64,000 nucleotides of DNA from NCBI GenBank assembly GCA_900128395.1, contig LT649240.1, positions 1 through 64,000 of the forward strand, in the 5' to 3' direction. Origin of the DNA: Stramenopiles sp. TOSAG23-2. Lineage: Eukaryota; Sar. Below are positions 19,866-30,194 of the stretch, piece after piece. The stretch's first letter is position 1, and each line of letters begins with the position of its first letter. Under the pieces are notes generated by a model, which was given only the letters and a program-made list of their open reading frames with translations, had not been told where the DNA came from and did not search any database. The translations under genes were made by a program, and so were the position numbers.

Positions 19866-21068
19866 ATGGCAACTAAATATCAAAATAAACACAAGATATA
19901 TCAGAATATACCATCGTTATATGAAACTACAGAATATTATAAAGGTACAAATGTAAATACAGCTGCAACTAAATCAACATGGTATAGGCAAGAGGATAAT
20001 GATACTTTTCAGAAAAGTAGTTACGTCTTAAATAGTAATAATTTATTCACGTTGGAGGAAACACTTATACATTTTGGTAGTATCGTATGTTTCATCTTTG
20101 TAACGACAATAATAATATCAATATTTACTTTAATAATATTAGAAATTAAAAATAGGTTATATACAGAACGTTTTATATCAAAATTAAAATTGTATATATA
20201 TAAAAATTGGATGAAAGAAAAAACCAAAGATGACAACAATAAATTGAACAATGGAAAAAAAATATTATCATCGTCATTATCATCATCATCATCATCACCT
20301 ATTATTGTAGTACCAAAACATATTGCAATTATTATGGATGGTAACAGACGTTATGGTGAAACGAAGTTAGGATCAAAATCAAAAGGCCATACAAAAGGTG
20401 GTGAAACATTAGGAAATTGTATAAAATGGTGTCAAGAATGTGATGTAAAAGTATTAAGCGTATATGCTTTTAGCACTGAAAATTGGAAAAGAGATGCAAA
20501 TGAAGTGGATTTTTTAATGAAAACATTTGAAAAATATGCAAATGAAATTTTAGTAAAAGCATTAAAAAATAATATTCGTGTAAATGTCTTAGCATCTGAA
20601 CCAGAATTATTGCCAATGCATATACGTGAATTATTTCATAAAATTGAAGAACAAACAATTAATAATACATCATTTTCATTAAATTTATGTGTTAGTTATG
20701 GTGGACGAAGCGAAATTATTCAAACGACGAAAAAAATCGTAAATGATGTATTAAATGGTAATATCAAATCAATAAATGATATTGATGAAAATTTATATGA
20801 AAATTATTTATTAACAAAAAATTGTTACAAAAATGTAAATAATAATAATAATAATAATACGAAGAAATCGAATAATCGTCCCATCGATAATAATCCAGAC
20901 TTGTTGATACGGACATCCGGTGAATGTCGTTTATCTAATTTTTTATTGTATCAACTTGCATATAGTGAAATGATTTTTGTTGATAAATTTTGGCCAGAAT
21001 TTACAAAAACTGATTTAATTGATTGTATCAATACATTTTCAAATAGAAAACGTAGGTATGGAAAGTGA
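19866..21068 (+). CDS. cis-Prenyltransferase (dehydrodolichyl/undecaprenyl diphosphate synthase)
   Basis: 400 aa. An N-terminal membrane segment (about 73-97, FGSIVCFIFVTTIIISIFTL) anchors the enzyme. The catalytic domain starts near residue 145: AIIMDGNRRYG carries the substrate Asp, followed by SVYAFSTENWKR, LCVSYGGRSEI and, after a poly-Asn insert, PDLLIRTSGECRLSNFLLYQ. The C-terminus reads FSNRKRRYGK. It elongates farnesyl diphosphate with isopentenyl units to make dolichol-type polyprenyl diphosphate for glycosylation in the ER. The poly-Asn loop lies just before the fifth conserved region and is unlikely to be structural. Confidence 0.93.
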   Translation: MATKYQNKHKIYQNIPSLYETTEYYKGTNVNTAATKSTWYRQEDNDTFQKSSYVLNSNNLFTLEETLIHFGSIVCFIFVTTIIISIFTLIILEIKNRLYTERFISKLKLYIYKNWMKEKTKDDNNKLNNGKKILSSSLSSSSSSPIIVVPKHIAIIMDGNRRYGETKLGSKSKGHTKGGETLGNCIKWCQECDVKVLSVYAFSTENWKRDANEVDFLMKTFEKYANEILVKALKNNIRVNVLASEPELLPMHIRELFHKIEEQTINNTSFSLNLCVSYGGRSEIIQTTKKIVNDVLNGNIKSINDIDENLYENYLLTKNCYKNVNNNNNNNTKKSNNRPIDNNPDLLIRTSGECRLSNFLLYQLAYSEMIFVDKFWPEFTKTDLIDCINTFSNRKRRYGK

Positions 21069-21180
21069 TTTTTTTTTTTTATATTTTCTAGAAAAAATTC
21101 TGTTTTGATGTGATGATGGAAGAGAAATAGAGTTTGTTGTGGGTAGAGATTTTAAAAATATTTTTGAGTGTACTTTTTTA

Positions 21181-21192
21181 TACGAAGTCGTA
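21181..21192. terminator. TACGA-AG-TCGTA hairpin in a convergent gap
   Basis: A perfect 5-bp inverted repeat with a 2-nt loop, midway between the stop codons of the cis-prenyltransferase and DAD2-like genes. The same motif recurs in other convergent gaps. Confidence 0.3.
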
Positions 21193-21238
21193 TAATAAAA
21201 TTAATCATACTAAAATACAACACAATACATTATATAAA

Positions 21239-21487
21239 TTATTTTTTATTTACACTCGCTTCTTCTTCCTCTAACGTTTCAATCATAAGTAAATCGCGAT
21301 CTTCTTCTCGCATTAATTTAAAGACATCGTTCCAACGTTGACTAACATTCATGACTAACTTCGTACCATCTAATATAGTATCAAATTTAGTATTTATCCC
21401 ATTAAGAGTTTTTACAAATTGTTCTGAAACATTTTGTAAATGTTCCAATTGTTCTAATTCTTCTGTTTTCTTATCTATTATCGACAT
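21239..21487 (-). CDS. DAD2-like small coiled-coil protein (DASH complex)
   Basis: 82 aa. A heptad-rich N-terminal helix (ELEQLEHLQNVSEQFVKTL) is followed by the segment ILDGTKLVMNVSQRWNDVF. This resembles the DAD2 signature, in which an Leu-x-x-Gly-Thr-x-x-Val stretch precedes Asn/Arg-Trp and a hydrophobic helix. DASH links kinetochores to microtubules in fungi and is also known from scattered protists. Short coiled coils give chance matches, so BLOC-1-type or other small proteins remain possible. Confidence 0.55.
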   Translation of the reverse strand: MSIIDKKTEELEQLEHLQNVSEQFVKTLNGINTKFDTILDGTKLVMNVSQRWNDVFKLMREEDRDLLMIETLEEEEASVNKK

Positions 21488-21989
21488 CGTTTAAGAAACA
21501 TAAAAGTATGAATAAAAATATAATAAAAAGGTAGGATTAAGATTGTATGTATATAATTTGATTATGTTGCTTTGTTTCTTTTTGAATAATTTATAATTTT
21601 ATAATAATATTTTGTATAAAAAAATAAAAATTTTTTGAATGAATTTTTTTATCGAGTATAAAAATGTTAATAATGATGTAGCAAGGCTTACCAGCTTATA
21701 ATACAGGACCAGGTATCATTACTGAGGACTATTTTAAGGTGTTATACATTCCATCCACATCGATTGTACTAATAGATTGTATTTGTGTATTGTAGATATA
21801 GGAAATCAAGCATCCAGCAGTATGATATGATGTGAAGGAACGTTAGCTGGTTAGTACACATATATATGTTTTCAAAAAAAAACTATTAATAGAATAGAGA
21901 GAGGTGGATGAACAAATAGAAACAAACGAAATAATAAATACAAGATATATATTGAAGCGATCATCATAATATAATAGTATATACATCAT
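21488..21989. promoter_or_regulatory. Divergent promoter region (DAD2-like / RJL GTPase)
   Basis: AT-rich; contains one ACCAGGTA motif at 21708-21715, also seen in other divergent gaps. No other gene. Confidence 0.35.
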
Positions 21990-22565
21990 ATGCCGAGAAC
22001 TGCAGCAGCCAATAACATGGCAGATGATGATAGAGTCGATAAATCGAAATTAATACGAATTAAAATCACGTCTTTAGGTGACGGTGGAACTGGTAAAAGT
22101 TGTATTATAAAACGTTATTGTGAAGAAAAGTTTGTATCAAGATATATAAGTACTATTGGAGTAGATTTTGGTGTCAAACCAATGGAAATCAATGGATACG
22201 ATGTAAAGGTAAATTTTTGGGACTTAAGTGGACATCCTGAATTTTATGATGTAAGAAATGAATTTTATAAAGACACTCAAGGATGTTTATTAGTATACGA
22301 TGTAACTGCAAGAAGGTCTTTTGAGCAATTAGAAATGTGGGTACAAGAAGCAACTAAGTTTGGTGTGAAAGACAATACCGTATGGGCCGTCTGTGCTAAC
22401 AAATGTGATAAAAAAAATCGTGCCGTGACACTTAGAGAAGGTTTGGCATGGGCCGAAGACCATGGTGTTAAACATTTCGAAACATCAGCAAAATCTGGTA
22501 GTAATGTAAATGAAGTGTTTGATTATTTATTTTCAACGGTTGTTGATAATATGACTAGACGATAA
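21990..22565 (+). CDS. RJL-family small GTPase (DNAJC27/RBJ-type, without J domain)
   Basis: 191 aa. G1 GDGGTGKSC, switch I ISTIGVDFGVKP, G3 WDLSGHPEF (the usual Gln replaced, typical for RJL), G4 NKCDKK and G5 ETSAKSG. The string VRNEFYKDTQGCLLVYDVT is specific to the RJL/DNAJC27 group. There is no C-terminal DnaJ domain and no prenylation cysteine. RJL proteins track with flagella across eukaryotes, so the cell probably builds one at some stage. The start could be ATG 21990 or 22017. Confidence 0.9.
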   Translation: MPRTAAANNMADDDRVDKSKLIRIKITSLGDGGTGKSCIIKRYCEEKFVSRYISTIGVDFGVKPMEINGYDVKVNFWDLSGHPEFYDVRNEFYKDTQGCLLVYDVTARRSFEQLEMWVQEATKFGVKDNTVWAVCANKCDKKNRAVTLREGLAWAEDHGVKHFETSAKSGSNVNEVFDYLFSTVVDNMTRR

Positions 22566-22822
22566 ACGATAAGAGAAGAAGTGAAGAGAAGAAGATGGAA
22601 TTTTTAAAAAAAAAAATTTATAATATTTTTTATATATACGAAATATTAATATAAAATCACATGTTTACATGTTCGCGACAAGAAGAGCGTGTGTGTATTT
22701 TAAAACACATTTTTTATATATTTAAAATATCATATATATAATATATAAAACATAAAACCCTCTCAAATGTTTTTTATTATAAAAGACACACACACACACA
22801 CACACGACAATTATTCTTTTTT

Positions 22823-23938
22823 TTAATGAAAAATGGTGGCAATATTATAGACAGCATCATCGTTGTTCTCATCTATACTCCCATCAACTGTAGATTGCTT
22901 TGAATTTTTATTTCCTTTTTTGTTCATTGTATTATTACTGTTTGTACCAATTTGAAAATATAAATTAAAACCAACACCAGTCACAACACCAGCTCGTTGA
23001 TATTTAGATAAATTTTCATCCCATATAAAACATAACATAATGACACCTAAAAAAAAACCAAGGAAAAAACCAACAAGAAATTCAACATGACGTCTATTTC
23101 TACTTGTTCGATTATTATTATCATCATTATTATTATTTACATCATCATTACTATCTCGTCGATTTGTTAAACCTCCACCTTCTATAATATCTCGCCTTCG
23201 TAAAATATCATTATCATCATCATCATCATGATCATCTAAAGAATTGTTTGTACCTCTAGCAATCCGTTGGTACTGTAAAAAACTTCGTACAATACGATCC
23301 ATTTCAGTATCGTTTGAATTATTATTATTATTTCGAATCCGCCTTGTTGCAACATTTAAAGCAAAATCCGATGTTGGTCCTTGTCTACTAATCCATTCCT
23401 CTTCCATACGATAATATCGCTCTGCTTCATCTTCCCTTGGTCGACGTCTTTGTGTTCTTTCATATTCCAATACCTCTTGATAAAATGTTGAACGGATTAT
23501 TTCAACATCTTCTCTTGAGAATGTGCCACCTTGTCGTAACCTATCAAATCCTCTGTAATTTTGTTCTTCCTCCTCCTCGTCATCATCATCTCCACCTTCA
23601 TTATTTTGTCTATTCCTATTATTATTATTATTATTTGTTCGTACAATATCTGATAATGCAGCATGTATACAAGTATTTTCTTTTAATTTATATGATGATA
23701 TATCTTTTGCATCATCTAATACTTTACCAGCATGAATCAACCTTATACGTTTTCCCAATGCTTGTTCTTTTAAATATTCTTTTATTATTTTTTGTTTAAA
23801 TGATAAAACTTTTGTTTTTTTAGGTATAGTTAGTTTAAACATATTTGTCAATGTTTTGACTTTAATTGATATTAAATTTGTTTGTGATTCAAGATCATAT
23901 TCTTGATCCTTATTATTATTATTATTATTCTCATTCAT
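22823..23938 (-). CDS. DSC3-like ubiquitin-like-domain membrane protein
   Basis: 371 aa. Ubiquitin-like fold at about 22-95 (ISIKVKTLTNMFKLTIPKKT, then KRIRLIHAGKVLDDAKDISS and YKLKENTCIHA). A long Asn/Asp-rich linker follows. The C-terminal region at about 284-331 has HVEFLVGFFLGFFLGVIML, then LSKYQRAGVVTGVGFN, which matches the Dsc3/DUF2407 C-terminal membrane module. In fungi Dsc3 is part of the Golgi/endosome Dsc E3 ubiquitin ligase. The protein ends after a Ser/Asn-rich tail. Metazoan TMUB proteins are an alternative relative. Confidence 0.75.
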   Translation of the reverse strand: MNENNNNNNKDQEYDLESQTNLISIKVKTLTNMFKLTIPKKTKVLSFKQKIIKEYLKEQALGKRIRLIHAGKVLDDAKDISSYKLKENTCIHAALSDIVRTNNNNNNRNRQNNEGGDDDDEEEEEQNYRGFDRLRQGGTFSREDVEIIRSTFYQEVLEYERTQRRRPREDEAERYYRMEEEWISRQGPTSDFALNVATRRIRNNNNNSNDTEMDRIVRSFLQYQRIARGTNNSLDDHDDDDDNDILRRRDIIEGGGLTNRRDSNDDVNNNNDDNNNRTSRNRRHVEFLVGFFLGFFLGVIMLCFIWDENLSKYQRAGVVTGVGFNLYFQIGTNSNNTMNKKGNKNSKQSTVDGSIDENNDDAVYNIATIFH

Positions 23939-24201
23939 CTTAATATGGAGGAAAAAAATAAATAAGATGAAGAAGAAGAAGATGATGATGATTGATAAAT
24001 GATATGTTATGTAAATATGTATATATATATGAATATGTAAAGTGTGTGTATTAGATATATAATTGTATTAGAATAAATAATAGAGCTCTTCTTGTGGGCT
24101 CCTATAAAAATTAATGATGTGGTCTGCTTCGGGTCATTAGACTAGACTACCAGGTATGGTATATGGTAGCTAGAATAACCCTAACAAGAACACGAAAATA
24201 A

Positions 24202-24819
24202 TTACAATGGTAATAGCATCATGCCATGTTTCACGCAAGAAATTGACACATCTTGGATACACTCTGGATTTTGACCAACTATCTGGATACACACTTGAAT
24301 ACACATCTTGGATACACATCTTTGATATATCAATACACCACCAACCGGCCGCTCCTTGTGATTATACGGCTGGACACCGAAATAATCATGATGGATGGAG
24401 CAATATTTTTCCCATGAGAAGTTATCGGCGCTTAATGCGTGGTCGACATGCTGCAAAAATGATAACATGCAACACATCACTGAACTAGGCACCACATCAG
24501 TTATTGTCCTCCATCCACATATTCCACATTTGTTCAAATTTGTGAAATACGCGAACGGGAACCATTCGGCGTCGACAACGATTGTCATGTCTCTGATAGC
24601 ACGTTCTTCAGAAAATAATTTTATTACAAATTCATCAGAGAAATGACGACAGATGTATAAATCTCTTTGTCCATGATTCTTCTCTTGATGATTCTTCTCT
24701 TGAAATACATGTCCATTGTGAAGTACAAATGTGCCGAGATTGGTTTTCAATTCAACTGGTTTAATTCTTTTAGACATTGGTAAAGATAGGAGGATCAATC
24801 GATTTTTAATACCATTCAA
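24202..24819 (-). CDS. Hypothetical protein, weakly supported
   Basis: A 205-codon frame with Cys-rich patches (NKCGICGWRT, CVSKMCIQVCIQIV) and no family I recognise. The 3' part (24236-24325) contains imperfect CTTGGATACAC repeats, and codon use is less AT-biased than neighbouring genes. It lies beside a decayed zinc-finger gene and may be part of the same old insertion. The first ATG is uncertain. Confidence 0.3.
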   Translation of the reverse strand: MNGIKNRLILLSLPMSKRIKPVELKTNLGTFVLHNGHVFQEKNHQEKNHGQRDLYICRHFSDEFVIKLFSEERAIRDMTIVVDAEWFPFAYFTNLNKCGICGWRTITDVVPSSVMCCMLSFLQHVDHALSADNFSWEKYCSIHHDYFGVQPYNHKERPVGGVLIYQRCVSKMCIQVCIQIVGQNPECIQDVSISCVKHGMMLLPL

Positions 24820-25020
24820 TATTTAGCACTGCACATATGCCAGCAGAACTGGCCCTGAACGGCAGAAGCTTTCAACATTTATTGCTATTGCCTGAAATTG
24901 TGGCCCAAATACTGCATATGAATATATTGTGTTTGCACTGCTGCTGGACATTTGCCTCCACATATACCATTACTGACAGTTTGTATTTGTTTCAACACTA
25001 AATCAACAGCACTTTTATAC

Positions 25021-25656
25021 ATGCCACCTTCTTCTCAGTTAATTGTATCAAATTTAGCTATTAGTGTGGCCAATGTTTGTCTTGTGAAGAAATATGAAAT
25101 GGCTCTGTCATGTTTAAAGAAGAGTACTTCTCAAATGGAGAAAGACAGTGAGGTGAAGAAGCCAACATGCAAATACTGTGGGAGGCAGTTTAAAAATCTC
25201 CAAGGCCTAGGCAATCATAGAAAGCATTGCAAGGCAAACCCAAACAAGGAAGAATAATAATAATGATTTTGTTTCACCACCAACAAAAATAAAGAAGAAG
25301 AACAAGAAAGAAAGAAATGGAAGCAGCGGCTATACCATGAAAATGAAAAATCACACCAAGATAATATGGCAAGATCATTGGGATGAAGCTGTTCAGTATG
25401 GAAAACAGAGAGCGGAGAGGAAACTGCAATCAATTATAACTCGATTAAAACCGCTGCTGTAGCAATAGGTATCGAACCTGTTGAAGGAGGAAAATGGTGC
25501 AACAAGTGTAGAAGAACACGAAGTCTTGATGATTTTGAACCTCTCCACAGGGTCTGCACTGAATGCAGCAGTGGAAGCAACAAACAAAGTCAGCAGTCAA
25601 TGCAGCAATGCATGATGCATAGATGGAAATCGGAATTGCTAAAATGCGGAGTATAG
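25021..25656 (+). pseudogene. Decayed gene with C2HC finger and CxxC...CxxC zinc motif
   Basis: One reading frame is kept from ATG 25021 to TAG 25654-25656 but is cut by in-frame stops: a TAA TAA TAA TGA cluster at 25255-25266 and a TGA near 25384. The first part has CKYCGRQFKNLQGLGNHRKH followed by C, a C2H2/C2HC-like finger. The last part has WCNKCRRTRSLDDFEP then CTEC, a pattern often seen in protist and giant-virus zinc proteins. Preservation of frame across the stops indicates a former gene of about 210 codons rather than chance. Confidence 0.5.
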
Positions 25657-25931
25657 GATTTAGCAATGCTATTTTTATGTTTATTATATATTGATAGGAA
25701 AAACTATAGTAGTATGAATAATCAATATCACTTATAAGTACAACTTATAAACTTGGCGCAAAACAACTTGTGTTTGAAATTAAAATTAAAATATGTATAG
25801 TAATATTTGATATAGAAATACATTCATATAGACAAACACTTCTATATACACATATATACATAACACAAAGGACAAACAGAACGACCGAAACTACACAACA
25901 GCATATAACGAAAGATACAAATATATATAAC

Positions 25932-28193
25932 ATGAATGATAGTAGTGTCAATGAAATAGATGTATCTTTAGATGCAGAGGTGGAATTAGGTGGAGTTGAT
26001 GATTTAGATAAATTTCTGAAAGAACGTGAAGATGAACTTGAAAAATACAAAGCGGGAAATATTGACTATCAAGATGAAGCGGGAAATAATAAAAATAATA
26101 ATAAAGGTGATCTATCCCCACAAAGTATATCTAGTGATGATATCAATAAACGATTAACACAATTGCAATCATTGATAGATGATGGAATGGATGGTGTTGA
26201 TGATACTTTGAACACAAACAACAACAACAACGATGCTATGACAATAGGTGAAATAAAAGGAAATAAGTTAGACTTTGGCTCTCCAAAAAAACAAGCAGGT
26301 GTTGCATTGTCCTCCGCAACTTTGAAAAGTCCACCTGCAGATGACGAGCTTCAATCACGACTTCAACGATTAAACAGAATGCTAGACGATGAAACCACAG
26401 CGAAGGTGCCAATCGGTTTAAATGATGTTGAATTTATATCTGGATTTGAACTTGGGAAAGGACTTTTAGATGAAACATCGAATCCACCGGAGTGGCATTC
26501 GTTAAATGTTATGCTTCGTCAAAATGGTTTTGGTGGTTTTCCAATGTCTACGTCCGAGGAAACAGGGGAAACGATTCCAGATACGATGTCATTACGAAGA
26601 ACCGTCCGAGAGCTTTTGAATCAATGGGAACGGCGTGGGGAAGTTGTTCAAGAATTGATGTTAAATCAAGCTGGTGGTGGTAATTTAGCACAAAGTAAAC
26701 GCAACCAAGAAATTGATAAAATTATTGAACGTCATCGTGAAAAAGATGAAGCGGCGAGACGGGCATTAGGTGCATCGGAGGCACGTTTAGCAGAGGTAGA
26801 AGAAGAATTGAAACGACTGCAAAAGAAAGATCGGAAAGAAACAGCAAATTATTCCATGGAAACAATGGGATTAAAGCAACAATTGATCCAAAGCGAACAT
26901 CGTGTCAAAGCAAAAGAACAAGTGATTGGTAGGTTGCAAGATCGCTTAGAGCAAGAAGCGAAAAGGCATGAACGGGAGATGAAGCGTTCAAGGGAAATAT
27001 TTAAAAAATTTCGTGGTAGAGAAGCAAGGCCATCATCAGCGGTTGATTCAAAAACATTGGAAGTGGTCAAAATGTACGAAACGCAACGCGATGGGATGGT
27101 TCGGGAATTAGAACATTTGCGAAGGGAAGTTCGACGATTGAACGTTGAGTTGAAATCCAGAGAAAATGTTATTCAACGACAGGATTTTGCTTCAAGTTGG
27201 AAAGCAGTCCCAGAGGCAGGTGCCATTTTAGAACGGTTAGAACAAGAAAAAATGTCATTGAAATTAAAAGCAGAAGCAGTTGCAGAGCGTGAATCGTTGT
27301 TGTCGCAGAAAATTGCTAAAGCAAGTGCTCGTATAACAAAATCAGAGTTAAAAGCACAAACATTAGAGGAAGAAAATGCAAATTTACGATTGGATCTAGA
27401 AGGAAGACCAAGTGTACGAAGTTTTAAATTGTTGCAAAAGAAATGCCAACGATTAGCAGAACAATTATCTTCGAAAAAACAAGATGAAAATGATGAACGA
27501 CGTGGTAATTGGAAAAATACAGATACACGCGCTTCTATCAAACGTGATCGTGACAATGCCAAATTAAATTTGAATCGATTAGATACGGAGATGAAAGAAG
27601 TCGATGCTATTGAGATTATTAAAACTGTATGTAGAATATTATCATTGCGTGATCCATCGTTAATTGAATCATCCATTGAAAAAATCAATAAAGTAATACG
27701 TGCTGTACCACGGATGCAAGCATTTGTAACACGTGTATGCAATGTCGTTCTTCCACAAACAAGTGGTATAGTGAAAGCATTACCTGCACAAGAACGTATG
27801 CAACGTGCTTTGATAATGTTGGATCAAATGTCAGAAAATGCTGATGATGCAACTGATACTTCAATTGCATACAAAAAGCAAGCTAAAAAAGCTGTCCAAT
27901 ATAATCGTAGTAGTACTAATAGTAGTAGAACAAAAGTAGATATTAGGAATGATTTAAAAATTGAAAATGTAGTAGTAACGAAGCCAAGCTCTGTTATGGT
28001 TGATCCAAATGCAACTTCCGAGAAACCAAAAGTGTATGATGGTGATATCGAACAAACACGTGGTGGACAAGCATGGACAATTCCAGCACCTACTGATAAC
28101 ATTGGTGATGATGCACCAATTGGCGTTTCTGTGATACCACCAAGATGGAAAGATAATAAGAAAAAAAGTAGTGATGTAAATGTTAAGAAGTGA
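25932..28193 (+). CDS. CEP70-like centrosomal coiled-coil protein
   Basis: 753 aa from ATG 25932 (MNDSSVNEIDVSLD). An acidic N-terminus is followed by the conserved-looking block PPEWHSLNVMLRQNGFGGFP (near residue 187), which resembles the CEP70 motif of Trp-x-x-Leu-Asn ahead of a Gly-Phe turn. Long coiled coils occupy about 240-560. A helical region follows (AIEIIKTVCRILSLRDPSLI through LPQTSGIVKALPAQ) comparable with the CEP70 C-terminal part. CEP70 acts at centrosomes and basal bodies. Coiled coils inflate similarity, so the call rests on the two non-coil blocks. Confidence 0.6.
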   Translation: MNDSSVNEIDVSLDAEVELGGVDDLDKFLKEREDELEKYKAGNIDYQDEAGNNKNNNKGDLSPQSISSDDINKRLTQLQSLIDDGMDGVDDTLNTNNNNNDAMTIGEIKGNKLDFGSPKKQAGVALSSATLKSPPADDELQSRLQRLNRMLDDETTAKVPIGLNDVEFISGFELGKGLLDETSNPPEWHSLNVMLRQNGFGGFPMSTSEETGETIPDTMSLRRTVRELLNQWERRGEVVQELMLNQAGGGNLAQSKRNQEIDKIIERHREKDEAARRALGASEARLAEVEEELKRLQKKDRKETANYSMETMGLKQQLIQSEHRVKAKEQVIGRLQDRLEQEAKRHEREMKRSREIFKKFRGREARPSSAVDSKTLEVVKMYETQRDGMVRELEHLRREVRRLNVELKSRENVIQRQDFASSWKAVPEAGAILERLEQEKMSLKLKAEAVAERESLLSQKIAKASARITKSELKAQTLEEENANLRLDLEGRPSVRSFKLLQKKCQRLAEQLSSKKQDENDERRGNWKNTDTRASIKRDRDNAKLNLNRLDTEMKEVDAIEIIKTVCRILSLRDPSLIESSIEKINKVIRAVPRMQAFVTRVCNVVLPQTSGIVKALPAQERMQRALIMLDQMSENADDATDTSIAYKKQAKKAVQYNRSSTNSSRTKVDIRNDLKIENVVVTKPSSVMVDPNATSEKPKVYDGDIEQTRGGQAWTIPAPTDNIGDDAPIGVSVIPPRWKDNKKKSSDVNVKK

Positions 28194-28414
28194 TTTATAA
28201 TGATGTGTGTGTGTGCAGTCCAGGCTCTTATAGTTTGTCATTTTATTTTTTAATAATTTTTTATGCAACTTATATCTTTACCCTATATATATCTTTAATA
28301 AATAAAAGATACATACATACACACACACATAGTATACAGTATATATAATATATTTATACATACGAACATATTTACATATTTTTATACAAAACTATCAAAT
28401 ACATTTTAAGACAA

Positions 28415-28532
28415 ATGATAACCAAACCAACCAAAATAAAAAAACTATTGATACTAATAGCAGTATGCATCATAATAAAATCAACATCACAATCATTAGA
28501 AGAAGATGATATAATTAATAATAGTTTTGAAT

Positions 28533-28567
<35 letters not shown>

Positions 28568-29864
28568 TATATAGAAAAATCTAACATTGTCTGGAGAGTT
28601 CCAGTTGGTTGTGACTATTCTGGTTTCTTTGTTGAAGTTTTAAATTTTTTTATAGGTCTTGATAATATTCTAGGAAACGCCGTTGGTGATAATAATTTAC
28701 ACTTGGATATAGGAACTTGTTCAAATGAATTTCTAAAAACATTAGAAACACGTGAGGCAACAATAATACAAAAATATCAAGCTAATTATAATAACAGATA
28801 TGCAATGAAGAATAACCCAGATTGGACAAATACAATTTTGATTCATCACAAGCTACCAAATAACCCATTTTCAACATTTCAACCATCCAATCGACCAAAG
28901 ATAATAATAGCTCGTGTTATGATTGAGTCAAATATACTTCCTAGGAATGAAATTCAATATTTAAAAAACGACATTGATTATATTTGGGTACCTACTTCAT
29001 GGCATGAAAATATTTATGTAAATCATGGAATAAATAAAAATAAATTATTTGTAGTCAATGAACCAATGAGTTTTAAGCAATTTGAAACAAAAACAAATTC
29101 GGCAACCTATCGGTTTCTGTCTGTCTTCAAATATGAACATAGAAAAGGTGGTGATATATTACTTAATAGTTATTGGAATGCATTTACATTAAAGGATGAT
29201 GTTGAATTGGTTATCAGAAGTTATTGTCGTTTCTGTCTGTCTTCAAATATGAACATAGAAAAGGTGGTGATATATTACTTAATAGTTATTGGAATGCATT
29301 TACATTAAAGGATGATGTTGAATTGGTTATCAGAAGTTATTGTCCTTCATAGTTACCTGGAACAAAAAATTTAGAGAATATATTTAAATCTATTGCCAAA
29401 CAAAATTTTGGCAAATTGTTAAGTGAATTGCCTAAAGTTACATGGGTGAAAGAAGAATTAAATCGAAAAGAGATGTTTAATTTGTATAAATCTGCATCAG
29501 CATTTGTATTACCGACCAGAGGTGAAGGATGGTGCTTACCATGTGTTGAAGCGATGTCTATGGGTTTACCCATAGTTGTAACAAATTTTAGTGGGCCTAC
29601 AGAATATTTAAATGAAAAATATTCATATCCAATACACCAATACATAATAATATTAATCATGATGGAACAGCAGAACCAGATTCAAATGCATGTACCAACT
29701 TGATGCAACATTTATATAAAAATCCAGCAGAGGGAAAGGAAAAAGGAGCTTTAGCAAGTAAATTTGTTGCAAAACATTTATCACCAAATATTATCGCAAA
29801 GAAAATTTTGAAGAAATTGCATGAGTATGTTTCGTATGATGATGAAGATAAAAGTGAATTATGA
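28415..29864 (+). pseudogene. GT4-type glycosyltransferase, disrupted
   Basis: The N-terminal hydrophobic segment (IKKLLILIAVCIIIK) is a likely signal/anchor. The body looks like a glycosyltransferase: IDYIWVPTSWHENIYVNHGI, then VFKYEHRKGGDILL, and the C-terminal FVLPTRGEGWCLPCVEAMS with GLPIVVTNFSGPTEYL. Three lesions are visible. A 116-bp tandem duplication (29113-29344) shifts the frame; an in-frame TAG near 29350 follows even if one copy is removed; and near 29630 the frame shifts again, so the C-terminal tail (DGTAEPDSNACTNLMQHLYK and onward) continues in another frame to TGA 29862-29864. Either a real pseudogene or a badly assembled locus. Confidence 0.7.
29113..29344 (+). repeat. Direct duplication inside the glycosyltransferase, period 116 bp
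   Basis: 29113-29228 (starting GTTTCTGTCTGTCTTC) recurs at 29229-29344 without visible differences. The length is not a multiple of three, so the frame is lost. Confidence 0.9.
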
Positions 29865-30194
29865 AAATTTCTTTTACAAGTATTTATATTAATAATATTA
29901 GAAAAAATATTTTTTTAAACACACACACTTTTTAGAGTGTATGTTTATCCAAAAAAAAAATATACGAGAGTGTAATTTTTTATACGAAAAATAAATCTAC
30001 TCCTGAATGAAATTTTATATTTTTTTTATTTTACACACAGTGCCACACACACACGACACAACTACCATCTGTAGAACCAAAAATATTTCATCGCGGTTCA
30101 TTATTTACATACACACATGTCATCATAATCTCCTGGGAAAATTTACCGCTAATTCATTCATCTCCACATATAATATATACATGTTTCCTTTTTT
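29865..30194. other. Convergent 3' gap
   Basis: Contains a CA-rich hairpin-like segment (ACACACACTTTTTAGAGTGT at 29920-29939) and AT-rich DNA. No gene supported. Confidence 0.4.

Noticed and set aside
29340-29360. In-frame TAG as a sense codon (alternative genetic code)
   Set aside because: TAG, TAA and TGA all end intact conserved genes here (dikinase TAG; reductase TAA; PDZ protein TGA), so the standard code holds.
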